Part shown: piece by piece, positions 23,412 through 29,989 of the stretch | Layout of the letters: each line of letters opens with the position of its first letter | How positions within the stretch are numbered: position 1 is the first letter of the stretch | Assembly (NCBI GenBank): GCA_913058185.1 | Contig: CAJXQX010000023.1 | Span: 1-49,862, forward strand | From: an uncultured Verrucomicrobiota bacterium | Lineage (GTDB): Bacteria > Verrucomicrobiota > Verrucomicrobiia > Opitutales > Opitutaceae | Direction: 5' to 3' | DNA length: 49,862 bases | Made by a program: the position numbers and the translations under genes | The notes under the pieces: generated by a model | Database searches by the model: none | Told to the model about the DNA's origin: nothing | Seen by the model: the letters and a program-made list of their open reading frames with translations, nothing else

Positions 23412-24989
23412 ATGGCCGATTCTACTGCCCAACCCTATTTGATCGACGTGCCGATCCCCTCAATGGGGGCGACCGTTAACGAATTGACCGTCATCGATGT
23501 GATGGTGCAGACCGGTGACCGTTTTGCCAAAGGCGATAAGATCGTCGAGTTAGAAAGCGATAAATCGGTGTTCGAATTCGAGGCGCCTTGCGACGGCATT
23601 CTACGTGAATTGAAAGTCCGTGCTGGCGACATTGTGCCCTCGGGATCTCCGTTTATGCAGATCGAGACGTCCGATATCTCGCTCAAGCACCTGGAAACCA
23701 AGGAAGATGCCGCTGCGACTCCGGCACCAGTGCCGTCTGTCGTCGAATCAGCTCCAGTTGTAGCCGAGGTCGCTGACCTCGGTCCTATTGCCTCTCCGCC
23801 TCCTGTTTCATCCGGCCCCAAGTGGACACCTCGCGCTCGTAAACTGCTTGAGGCTGCGGGCCTGAATCCGACCATGATCACCGATATCGATGCGACTGGC
23901 TCCGGTGGCCGGGTATCGGGTGACGACGTGACCCGCTATCTTGCGAAGAATCCTGCGGGGGACTCCGTCGCTTCACCGGCCGCGTCCGCGCCATCGGCAA
24001 TCGACCAAACCGTTTGCATTGCTGGCGTCGGTTATGCTGTGCCGAATAATGTGCGCTCGACGAAAGATGTGTTGAAAGAATTTCCCGGTCGCACCGAGGC
24101 GGAGATGATCAAACTCACGGGAATTCGCGAACGTCGCTACGCCGGCGAAGGTGAAACCGCGACGGACCTTGCCGTTATCGCGGTGCAACATGCCGTGGCC
24201 CAGTCGGGGATCGATCTGTCCTCGATCGATGGCGTGATCATGGCGACTCTGATTCCCGATCAACCGGTTCCAGCCATGGCCTCGGGCTTGGCTAAGAAGT
24301 TGGGTATTCCGCGGGCGCTTGCCTTTGATTTGAATGCGGCCTGTTCGGGTTGGCTCTACGCGCTTGAAGTGGGCCGCTCGCTGATGCTCGGGGGTGGACC
24401 CAAGAATGTAATCGTCGTCACCGCAGAACTGCTTTCTCGCATCACCAATCCCAAGGACCACGAAACCGCGTTTCTCTTTGGCGATGGCGCGGGGGCCGCT
24501 ATTTTGACTGATGCTCCCGGCGGGCACCGCCTACACCGCTTGGCGCTGTCGGGTGATGCTTCGAAGCACGATGCGATTCAACGCAAGGGTGGTGGAGCCA
24601 ACAAACCATGGCCGAAAGCCGAGGATATCGATTTCACCGACTTTTATCTGCAGGTTAATGGCCCCGTGGTTTTCAAAGGTGCGGTTATCGCGTTTGCCAA
24701 CGAGATCGAAAAGACGATGCAACGGCACAATATGAAGCCGGAAGATATCGGCTGGATCGTGCCCCATCAGGCCAACGAACGTATTCTGCGAGCCGTATCA
24801 AAACGTGTAGGCATCCCTTACGAGCGCTTCGTCGTCACGATTGACAAATACGGCAATACTTCCGGTGCCAGTGTATCGATGGCACTTGGCTGGGCCGCCG
24901 AGGAAGAAATCTTCGCGACCGGTGATAAAATCATTTTCTGCAGTGTGGGAGCTGGATTTACCTACGCTGGCGGTTTGCTGGTCTGGTAG
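23412..24989 (+). CDS. Lipoyl domain, E3-binding domain and KAS III (FabH) fusion
   Basis: The 525-residue protein joins three parts. Residues 8-88 form a lipoyl/biotinyl domain with the ESDKS hairpin (K51). Residues 136-178 match the peripheral subunit-binding domain of 2-oxoacid dehydrogenase E2 subunits (TPRARKLLEAAGL...GSGGRVSGDDVTRYL). Residues 197-525 are a complete ketoacyl-ACP synthase III with Cys311 (NAACSGW), His452 (PHQANERI) and Asn482 (YGNTSGAS). Ala/Pro/Val-rich linkers separate them, as in E2 proteins. KAS III starts fatty acid synthesis from acyl-CoA. The fusion suggests that acyl groups are passed from a swinging lipoyl arm, or that the enzyme docks on a dehydrogenase complex; this is inference. 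The ATG at 23412 gives a normal lipoyl-domain start. Confidence 0.9.
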   Translation: MADSTAQPYLIDVPIPSMGATVNELTVIDVMVQTGDRFAKGDKIVELESDKSVFEFEAPCDGILRELKVRAGDIVPSGSPFMQIETSDISLKHLETKEDAAATPAPVPSVVESAPVVAEVADLGPIASPPPVSSGPKWTPRARKLLEAAGLNPTMITDIDATGSGGRVSGDDVTRYLAKNPAGDSVASPAASAPSAIDQTVCIAGVGYAVPNNVRSTKDVLKEFPGRTEAEMIKLTGIRERRYAGEGETATDLAVIAVQHAVAQSGIDLSSIDGVIMATLIPDQPVPAMASGLAKKLGIPRALAFDLNAACSGWLYALEVGRSLMLGGGPKNVIVVTAELLSRITNPKDHETAFLFGDGAGAAILTDAPGGHRLHRLALSGDASKHDAIQRKGGGANKPWPKAEDIDFTDFYLQVNGPVVFKGAVIAFANEIEKTMQRHNMKPEDIGWIVPHQANERILRAVSKRVGIPYERFVVTIDKYGNTSGASVSMALGWAAEEEIFATGDKIIFCSVGAGFTYAGGLLVW

Positions 24990-24993
24990 GGAT

Positions 24994-25031
24994 GTCGGGC
25001 CTAAAGGGCCAGATGACAGGACATGCAGAAC
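24994..25031. repeat. Dispersed repeat, copy 1 (GTCGGGC...GCCAGATG...AGAAC)
   Basis: Five bases after the stop of the lipoyl-KAS III gene is a 38-bp sequence that is closely matched at 38490-38527: GTCGGGC, AA(G/A), GCCAGATG, CATG, AGAAC in the same order and spacing within two bases. Both copies follow plus-strand stop codons. Confidence 0.55.
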
Positions 25032-25145
25032 ATTTTTAGGCTGACTGAATGTCAGCGAGCCTTCTGTTGCCGCAGGCCGATTCGCCTTCCAGCAACACGG
25101 AAACTCACCGCGACAGGGTGCGTTCGGGGCGTCGGTTTATGGTAG

Positions 25146-25202
25146 GGCGGTTTCGCCGACGGAGTCCCGTTCTGCGGGACGGAGATGGTGTAGCAAACCG
25201 CC
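25146..25202. repeat. Nested palindrome in a convergent gap
   Basis: GGCGGTTT (25146-25153) pairs with AAACCGCC (25195-25202), and inside it GTCCCG (25164-25169) pairs with CGGGAC (25175-25180). It lies in the 297-bp gap (24990-25286) between two convergent genes and could end transcription from either side. Nothing else was recognised in that gap. Confidence 0.5.
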
Positions 25203-25286
25203 GGTTGCGGTGGGATAGACGAAACGGCGCGCTCGGCGAGCACGCTCTACCGGGGAACGAGAAAGAGCTCGGACGGGCGAGCTCGA

Positions 25287-27398
25287 TCAGGGCTTGGAGC
25301 CGCTTAGTTCCTTCCAGAGGAATTCGTAGCCGAGGGCGTGGAGTTGTGCGCGTTCCGCGTTATTGGCGGCACCGCCGTGGCCGCCTTCGGTGTTCTCCCA
25401 GTAAAGAAAATCATGGCCGAACTCTTCGAGACGAGCGGCCATCTTACGGGCGTGTCCGGGGTGGACGCGGTCGTCGTGGGTCGAAGTCACAAAGAGAATG
25501 CGGGGCTGCTCTTGGGTGCGGGAAATGTTCTGGTAAGGAGAATACGCTTCGATGAATGCGCGTTCTTCGGGCAAGTCGGGGTTGCCGTATTCACCCATCC
25601 AGCTGGCGCCGGCCAGAAGTTTGTTGAAGCGCAACATATCGAGCAGAGGCACCTGGCAAACGACGGCGCCCCAGAGGTCGGGGCGCTGAGTATACATGAC
25701 GCCCATGAGTAAGCCCCCTTGGCTGCCGCCCATGATTCCTAGGTGAGGTGGGGTGGTGACGCCCCGCGCGACGAGGTCTTCGCCGATCGCGATAAAGTCA
25801 TTCCAAGAAACCTGACGATTTTCTTTGAGGGCGGCCTGATGCCAGGCGGGGCCGAATTCACCGCCGCCACGGATATTGGCGAGGACGAACACGCCGCCTT
25901 TGGCCATCCAGCTGCGGCCCCAGGTTCCGGTGTAACTGGGAGTCATGGAGATCTGGAACCCACCGTAGCCGTAGAGCAGGGTGGGATTCGAGCCGTCCAG
26001 TTTGATCCCTGCTTGGGCCACTTGGAAATAGGGAATGCGCGTGCCGTCGGGTGCGATGGCTTCGTGCTGCGTCATTTCGAGTCCGGTTTTATCGAAATAG
26101 GGTGGGGTGTTTTTCAACGCGACCCGGTCCTTCTTGCCGACAGTTTGCCAGTGAAGAGTGGCCGGACTCAGGAAACTGGAAGTGGTGACAAAAATTTGAT
26201 CCGAGGTGTCGGAATCAATACCCCGCGCCGAAGCGCTGCCGATGGCGGGAGTGTCGATTACGATGTGACTCCAATCGCCAGCCTCGAAGCGCCACGCGGC
26301 GAGCCGACCGTTGACGTTGTCCAACGTAGAAATGACGACGTGGTTCTTGGTCGTGGTGTATCCGCTACGGGCGAGGGAAACCCGCGGTTGCGGATCGAAG
26401 AGGATTTTGAATTCGCGGTCACCGGCCATGAACGCGTCGAAGTTGATCGCGACGAGTGCACCGGTAGGGAGCGTGGTTTCGCCAACCTCCCAATCGGACT
26501 TCACTTCGACGAGGAGCTGATTTTGGAATAATCCAATTTCGGAATCAAGCGGGACAGGGATCGGGGTAAGGGAATTGTTTGCTCCGATGAGGTGATACTC
26601 CGTGTCGTAGAACGTGAGGGAACGCACGATCATCTCTCGACGGCCGCTATTCGAATCGGAGACGGCCGAAAAGACGCCAACGTCTGTTTTGTCTCCGAGA
26701 TAGATTTCTGTGGCGGATTCGAATGGGGTGCCGCGCTGCCATCTGCGGATGGCCCTAGCGTAGCCTGAATCGGTCGCTCCGAGGGAATCAGTAGATGTTC
26801 CAACCAAGAGGGTGTCGGCATCGACCCAAGAGGCGCTGGTTTTCGCCTCGGGTAGGCGAAAGCCGTCGGCGATAAACTGTTTGGTGGTCAGGTCGAACTC
26901 ACGGATTACGACGGCGTCCTTACCTCCATCGGAAAGACGGAGCAGGGCGCGTTCGTTGGTCAGGTCGAGCACGGTGACACCTTTCCAGACCCAACTGACT
27001 TCTTCTATTTCGGCGAGCGCGTCCATATCGAGGACGGTCTCCCACGCGGGTTCATCGAGGGCGTAGGATTCGGGCGTGCAGCGCCGCCAAATTCCGCGCT
27101 CATGGTCGGCGTCCTGCCAGAAATTATAGTAGTAAGCGCCGTATTTAGCGACACCGGGAATTTTGTCACTCGAGTTGTAGATCTCGAGTAGGCCGTCGTA
27201 GATATCGGTGTAGCTTGGGGTGGAGGTAAGCTCGTCGAGCGCGATTTGGTTGCGCGCTTTGACCCAGTCCAGGGCGCGCTCAGATTCGACTTTTTCGAGC
27301 CAGAGGTAGGGGTCGTCCATGTCAGCGTGAATGGTGGTGAGGCTGAGGGTGGTGGCCGTGAGCAGGCATAGAATGCGAATAAATGAGGGGTAATTCAT
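25287..27398 (-). CDS. Secreted prolyl oligopeptidase family (S9) serine peptidase
   Basis: This 703-residue peptidase has a signal peptide (MNYPSFIRILCLLTATTLSLTTIHA), the N-terminal DPYLWLEKVESERALDWVKARN segment of prolyl oligopeptidases, a seven-bladed propeller region and a C-terminal alpha/beta hydrolase domain. The triad is visible as Ser in GGSQGG, Asp in THDDRVHPGH and His in EGGHGG; NIRGGGEFGPAWH is the family's RGGGE segment. It probably trims proline-containing peptides in the periplasm. Its start overlaps the rsmE stop (ATGA, 27395-27398), so the two are coupled. Confidence 0.93.
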   Translation of the reverse strand: MNYPSFIRILCLLTATTLSLTTIHADMDDPYLWLEKVESERALDWVKARNQIALDELTSTPSYTDIYDGLLEIYNSSDKIPGVAKYGAYYYNFWQDADHERGIWRRCTPESYALDEPAWETVLDMDALAEIEEVSWVWKGVTVLDLTNERALLRLSDGGKDAVVIREFDLTTKQFIADGFRLPEAKTSASWVDADTLLVGTSTDSLGATDSGYARAIRRWQRGTPFESATEIYLGDKTDVGVFSAVSDSNSGRREMIVRSLTFYDTEYHLIGANNSLTPIPVPLDSEIGLFQNQLLVEVKSDWEVGETTLPTGALVAINFDAFMAGDREFKILFDPQPRVSLARSGYTTTKNHVVISTLDNVNGRLAAWRFEAGDWSHIVIDTPAIGSASARGIDSDTSDQIFVTTSSFLSPATLHWQTVGKKDRVALKNTPPYFDKTGLEMTQHEAIAPDGTRIPYFQVAQAGIKLDGSNPTLLYGYGGFQISMTPSYTGTWGRSWMAKGGVFVLANIRGGGEFGPAWHQAALKENRQVSWNDFIAIGEDLVARGVTTPPHLGIMGGSQGGLLMGVMYTQRPDLWGAVVCQVPLLDMLRFNKLLAGASWMGEYGNPDLPEERAFIEAYSPYQNISRTQEQPRILFVTSTHDDRVHPGHARKMAARLEEFGHDFLYWENTEGGHGGAANNAERAQLHALGYEFLWKELSGSKP

Positions 27399-28150
27399 GA
27401 GGCAGAGAGTTCGTAGCTAAGCACACTCAATGCATAGATTGCGGCGGTTTCGCAACGTAGGACGAGTGGTCCGAGAGTGATGGGCTCAAAGCCAGCGCTT
27501 TGGGCGACACTCATTTCGCTGGGGGTGAAGTCGCCCTCGGGACCGATGGCCCAAAGGACACGGCGAGGGGGATGCCCGAGGGCCTGAGAGCGTTCGGTGA
27601 GGACGGTTTTGAGCGACTTGGCGCCGGGATGAAGACTGGCGACTAATTTGAGATCAAAGCCCCGGGCTGACTCTAAGAAGGGGGTGACGGGCTGGAGGGG
27701 AAGGATCACGGGAAGCCAGGGGTTACCGCATTGTTTGGCGGCTTCGAGAGCAGCCGTCTCCCATTTGTCGTGTTTGCGCTCAGAGCGACTCGCATCGAGA
27801 TGGACTTGGGTGCGTTCGCTTTGTAGCGGGATGATCTCGCTGGCGCCAATCTCGGTAGCCTTGCGGATAATCGCTTCCATGGTGCCCCCTTTAGGCAAAG
27901 CTTGAGCCAAACTAATAGAGTGGAGCAGGGGAGCAGCCGTTTGTGGGAATCGCACCTTAAGCTCGGCGGATTTCTTGGAATCTTTGACTAACTCGCAGAT
28001 CCATTCGGTCCCTTGTCCGTCGAAGACAACGACAGTGGTACCAGCTCGGGCGCGGTTCACGGCAACTAAATGGTGAGATTCGGCTGCGCTTAGAATCAGC
28101 GTTCGGGGTTCTTTTTCAGCGGGGCGACAGAAAGCACGAAAATCCGACAT
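27395..28150 (-). CDS. rsmE: 16S rRNA (uracil1498-N3)-methyltransferase
   Basis: RsmE methylates U1498 of 16S rRNA. The N-terminal PUA-like domain (LSAAESHHLVAVNRARAGTTVVVFDGQG) leads to the SPOUT methyltransferase domain with ALPKGGTMEAIIRKATEIGASEIIPLQSERTQV-type motifs, WAIGPEGDFTPSEM and the knot LGPLVLRCETAAIYALSVL. The ATG at 28148-28150 (MSDFRAFCRPAEK) is the best family start; the frame runs 21 codons upstream. Confidence 0.93.
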   Translation of the reverse strand: MSDFRAFCRPAEKEPRTLILSAAESHHLVAVNRARAGTTVVVFDGQGTEWICELVKDSKKSAELKVRFPQTAAPLLHSISLAQALPKGGTMEAIIRKATEIGASEIIPLQSERTQVHLDASRSERKHDKWETAALEAAKQCGNPWLPVILPLQPVTPFLESARGFDLKLVASLHPGAKSLKTVLTERSQALGHPPRRVLWAIGPEGDFTPSEMSVAQSAGFEPITLGPLVLRCETAAIYALSVLSYELSAS

Positions 28151-28213
28151 ACGACCATCAGGCCTAAAACCCCACCGGGAGGTGTCGAGGGCCGAACGCA
28201 GTAAGGACGCCAC

Positions 28214-28606
28214 GGTGAAAACCAGGGCGCCCTTGCCGACTAATCAAACTACAAACTATGAACCAAACAAAAGAACAGTTAAACTACAGTGGGGAAGACG
28301 CTGCCTCCGGAGGTTTCGTTCAAAAATTAGTGAGAAAATTCCCAACTATTTTCACACAGATACTTATTTAGCTGATTTGAGGGTGAAACCGGGGCGAATC
28401 ATGCGGCCGGACTGGGGGGAACTGCCTAGGGGGAAACGGATTTTATTGGAGAAGAGTGTATCTTAAATGTCCCAGTCCGGTGGAGCGCCCCATCTGCGTT
28501 CCGCTGCACGAAACTCCGTCAAAGCTTTGGATGGGTTCTCATTCCACTTCCTTTTCATGAGGGTTTCTGGTGCTTTGCCATACGAAGCTCGATTTAGAGC
28601 AAAGTA
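28214..28606. other. 393-bp region with no supported gene
   Basis: Between rsmE and tRNA-Leu no clear gene or RNA was recognised. A 37-codon plus-strand frame (28258-28371, MNQTKEQLNYSGEDAASGG...) starts with ATG and has AT-rich codons unlike its neighbours. It could be a small gene or chance. A plus-strand frame at 28467-28658 runs antisense into the tRNA and is not credible. Confidence 0.4.
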
Positions 28607-28691
28607 TGGTACCCGGGGTCGGAATCGAACCGACACGCCTTGCGGCGGCAGATTTTGAGTCTGCTGCGTCTACCAATTCCGCCACCCGGGC
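28607..28691 (-). tRNA. tRNA-Leu (CAA)
   Basis: An 85-nt tRNA on the minus strand runs from GCCCGGGTGGCGGAATTGG to the encoded CCA (28607-28609). The acceptor stem pairs GCCCGGG with CCCGGGT. The anticodon stem GCAGA/TCTGC holds the loop CTCAAAA, anticodon CAA. The variable arm TGCCGCAAGGCGT is of class II length, as expected for leucine, and the T-loop reads GGTTCGATTCC. Confidence 0.95.
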
Positions 28692-28777
28692 AAGGAGAGA
28701 AGGAAGGGCGAAAGTTAGGGCCAAGATTCTGGCTGTAAATCCAAATTTTTAGGGAATTTAGCGTAGCTACTTTTTGC

Positions 28778-28933
28778 ACTTCCTACACCGCGGCTCCGGC
28801 GGCCGTGCGTATCGCATTGCCGAAGGCAAGCCCCGGAATCTATCTGACGCTATCGCTCGGCGTTACTTTCCCCTTCAACCTCGCGATCGGCGTGCCGCTG
28901 TTTATGTGGTTTGCCCAGTTGATCGCCAATTAA
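28778..28933 (+). pseudogene. sbtA 3' remnant (sodium-dependent bicarbonate transporter)
   Basis: A plus-strand frame without a start reads TSYTAAPAAVRIALPKASPG, then IYLTLSLGVTFPFNLAIGVP and FMWFAQLIAN, ending at the TAA at 28931-28933. This is the C-terminal end of SbtA-type bicarbonate transporters (APAAVR, YLTLSLG-TFPFNL--G-P). The other 300 or so residues are missing: the sequence upstream is an 86-bp junction and then the tRNA-Leu gene. The gene looks deleted up to the tRNA. sbtB, its usual partner, follows 12 bp downstream and is intact. Confidence 0.8.
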
Positions 28934-28945
28934 CCTTTTAAGAAC

Positions 28946-29248
28946 ATGAAAGTGCCTCTGACATTACTCACCGTCGGAAGTGAAAGCCTGCTCAAGGAAG
29001 AATTGCTTCAAATGATGCGCGAGGAGGGAGCGACGGGATTTACCGTTACGCAAGCCGATGGGGAAGGCACCCAGGAATTTCGAACGACGGAATGGGAGGG
29101 CCCGAACGTGCGGATCGAGACCATTTTGACCGCCGCGACTGCGGACAAAATTTTGGAGCGATTGTCGGCTGACTATTTCGAGAGCTTTGCGGTCATCGCT
29201 TGGCTCACCGAAGTCAGCGTATTGCGGGGAGTGAAGTTTGAATCGTAG
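28946..29248 (+). CDS. sbtB: PII-like signalling protein, SbtB type
   Basis: The 100-residue protein matches the SbtB branch of PII-like proteins: LLKEELLQMMREEGATGFTV, ADGEGTQEFRT in the T-loop position, VRIETILTAATADKILERL, and YFESFAVIAWLTEVSVLRGVKF. In cyanobacteria and other bacteria SbtB binds adenine nucleotides and controls the bicarbonate transporter SbtA. It lacks the C-terminal Cys-containing extension of some cyanobacterial SbtBs. Here the adjacent sbtA survives only as a 3' fragment, so this SbtB has lost its obvious partner in this window. Confidence 0.8.
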   Translation: MKVPLTLLTVGSESLLKEELLQMMREEGATGFTVTQADGEGTQEFRTTEWEGPNVRIETILTAATADKILERLSADYFESFAVIAWLTEVSVLRGVKFES

Positions 29249-29277
29249 TTGGATACTTTTCACCTGCCGGGCCGAAG

Positions 29278-29718
29278 CTAGTCTCGATCGGGTGGGGTGA
29301 TAATCACGGGGCAAGGTGCATTTTTGAGGACGCCATGAGTCGTGCTGCCGACGAGCAGGTCGTATATCTCGGTGTGGCCATGTGATCCCATGACGAAATA
29401 GTCGACGTTCTCCTGTTTTGCCTGTTCGACGATGCAGGTGACGGCCGACCCATTACAGTGGTGAATGCGGGCTTTTACGTCGCGCTCCTGCATGAACCCG
29501 AGCGAATGGGCGAGTTGCTGTTCGGCATTCTTGGCCATCACACTCGTGATTTCCTGCACATTTTCGACCGCCAAGCCGAAATCGCTGGTTACGATGGGAG
29601 GTTGGGTTGAGTGCATCAAAATAACATCGGCGGGGAGGTCTTTCGCTAACTGAGAAACTTCCTCGAGCACGGCGTTGGTGGCCTGAGAGAAGTCGATGGG
29701 AGCCAGGAGCGTTTTCAT
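29278..29718 (-). CDS. Universal stress protein (UspA family), ATP-binding type
   Basis: The 146-residue single-domain Usp begins MKTLLAPIDFSQATNAVLEEV and ends with the ATP-binding pattern G-x2-G-x9-G-S/T (GSHGHTEIYDLLVGSTTHGVLKNAPCPVII). Such proteins are dimers induced by starvation or redox stress. It is convergent with sbtB and separated by 29 bp. A weak AGGA lies seven bases before the ATG. Confidence 0.92.
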   Translation of the reverse strand: MKTLLAPIDFSQATNAVLEEVSQLAKDLPADVILMHSTQPPIVTSDFGLAVENVQEITSVMAKNAEQQLAHSLGFMQERDVKARIHHCNGSAVTCIVEQAKQENVDYFVMGSHGHTEIYDLLVGSTTHGVLKNAPCPVIITPPDRD

Positions 29719-29850
29719 GGTCCTAACTATAGGCAGATCGCGAGAAAGGGCTGCGCAGCTGTTCGGATAAATGCTGCATTAAATGATGGGATCAAAAAAC
29801 CGCTTGCTTCGGGGCATCCGATCCGGCTTGGTGGCTCACTCTTCATTGTT

Positions 29851-29927
29851 CGGGCCGTAGCGTAGCCTGGTAGCGCGCTTGCATGGGGTGCAAGAGGTCG
29901 GGAGTTCGAATCTCCCCGGCCCGACCA
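29851..29927 (+). tRNA. tRNA-Pro (GGG)
   Basis: A 77-nt tRNA with acceptor stem CGGGCCG/CGGCCCG, D-arm TAGCCTGGTAGCGC, anticodon stem CTTGC/GCAAG around the loop ATGGGGT (anticodon GGG), T-loop GTTCGAATC and an encoded CCA end. Confidence 0.96.
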
Positions 29928-29989
29928 TGAAGAGGGAGTGGCGGATTTGCCACCACGGTGGCAATGTCACTGACCGGCCCCGATTTAAC

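Noticed and set aside
25049-25555. Plus-strand reading frame of 168 codons
   Set aside because: Arg/Gly-rich translation with no domain, covering a palindrome-rich gap and running antisense into the S9 peptidase gene.
28467-28658. Plus-strand reading frame over the tRNA-Leu gene
   Set aside because: Its second half is the antisense of the tRNA; there is no other support.
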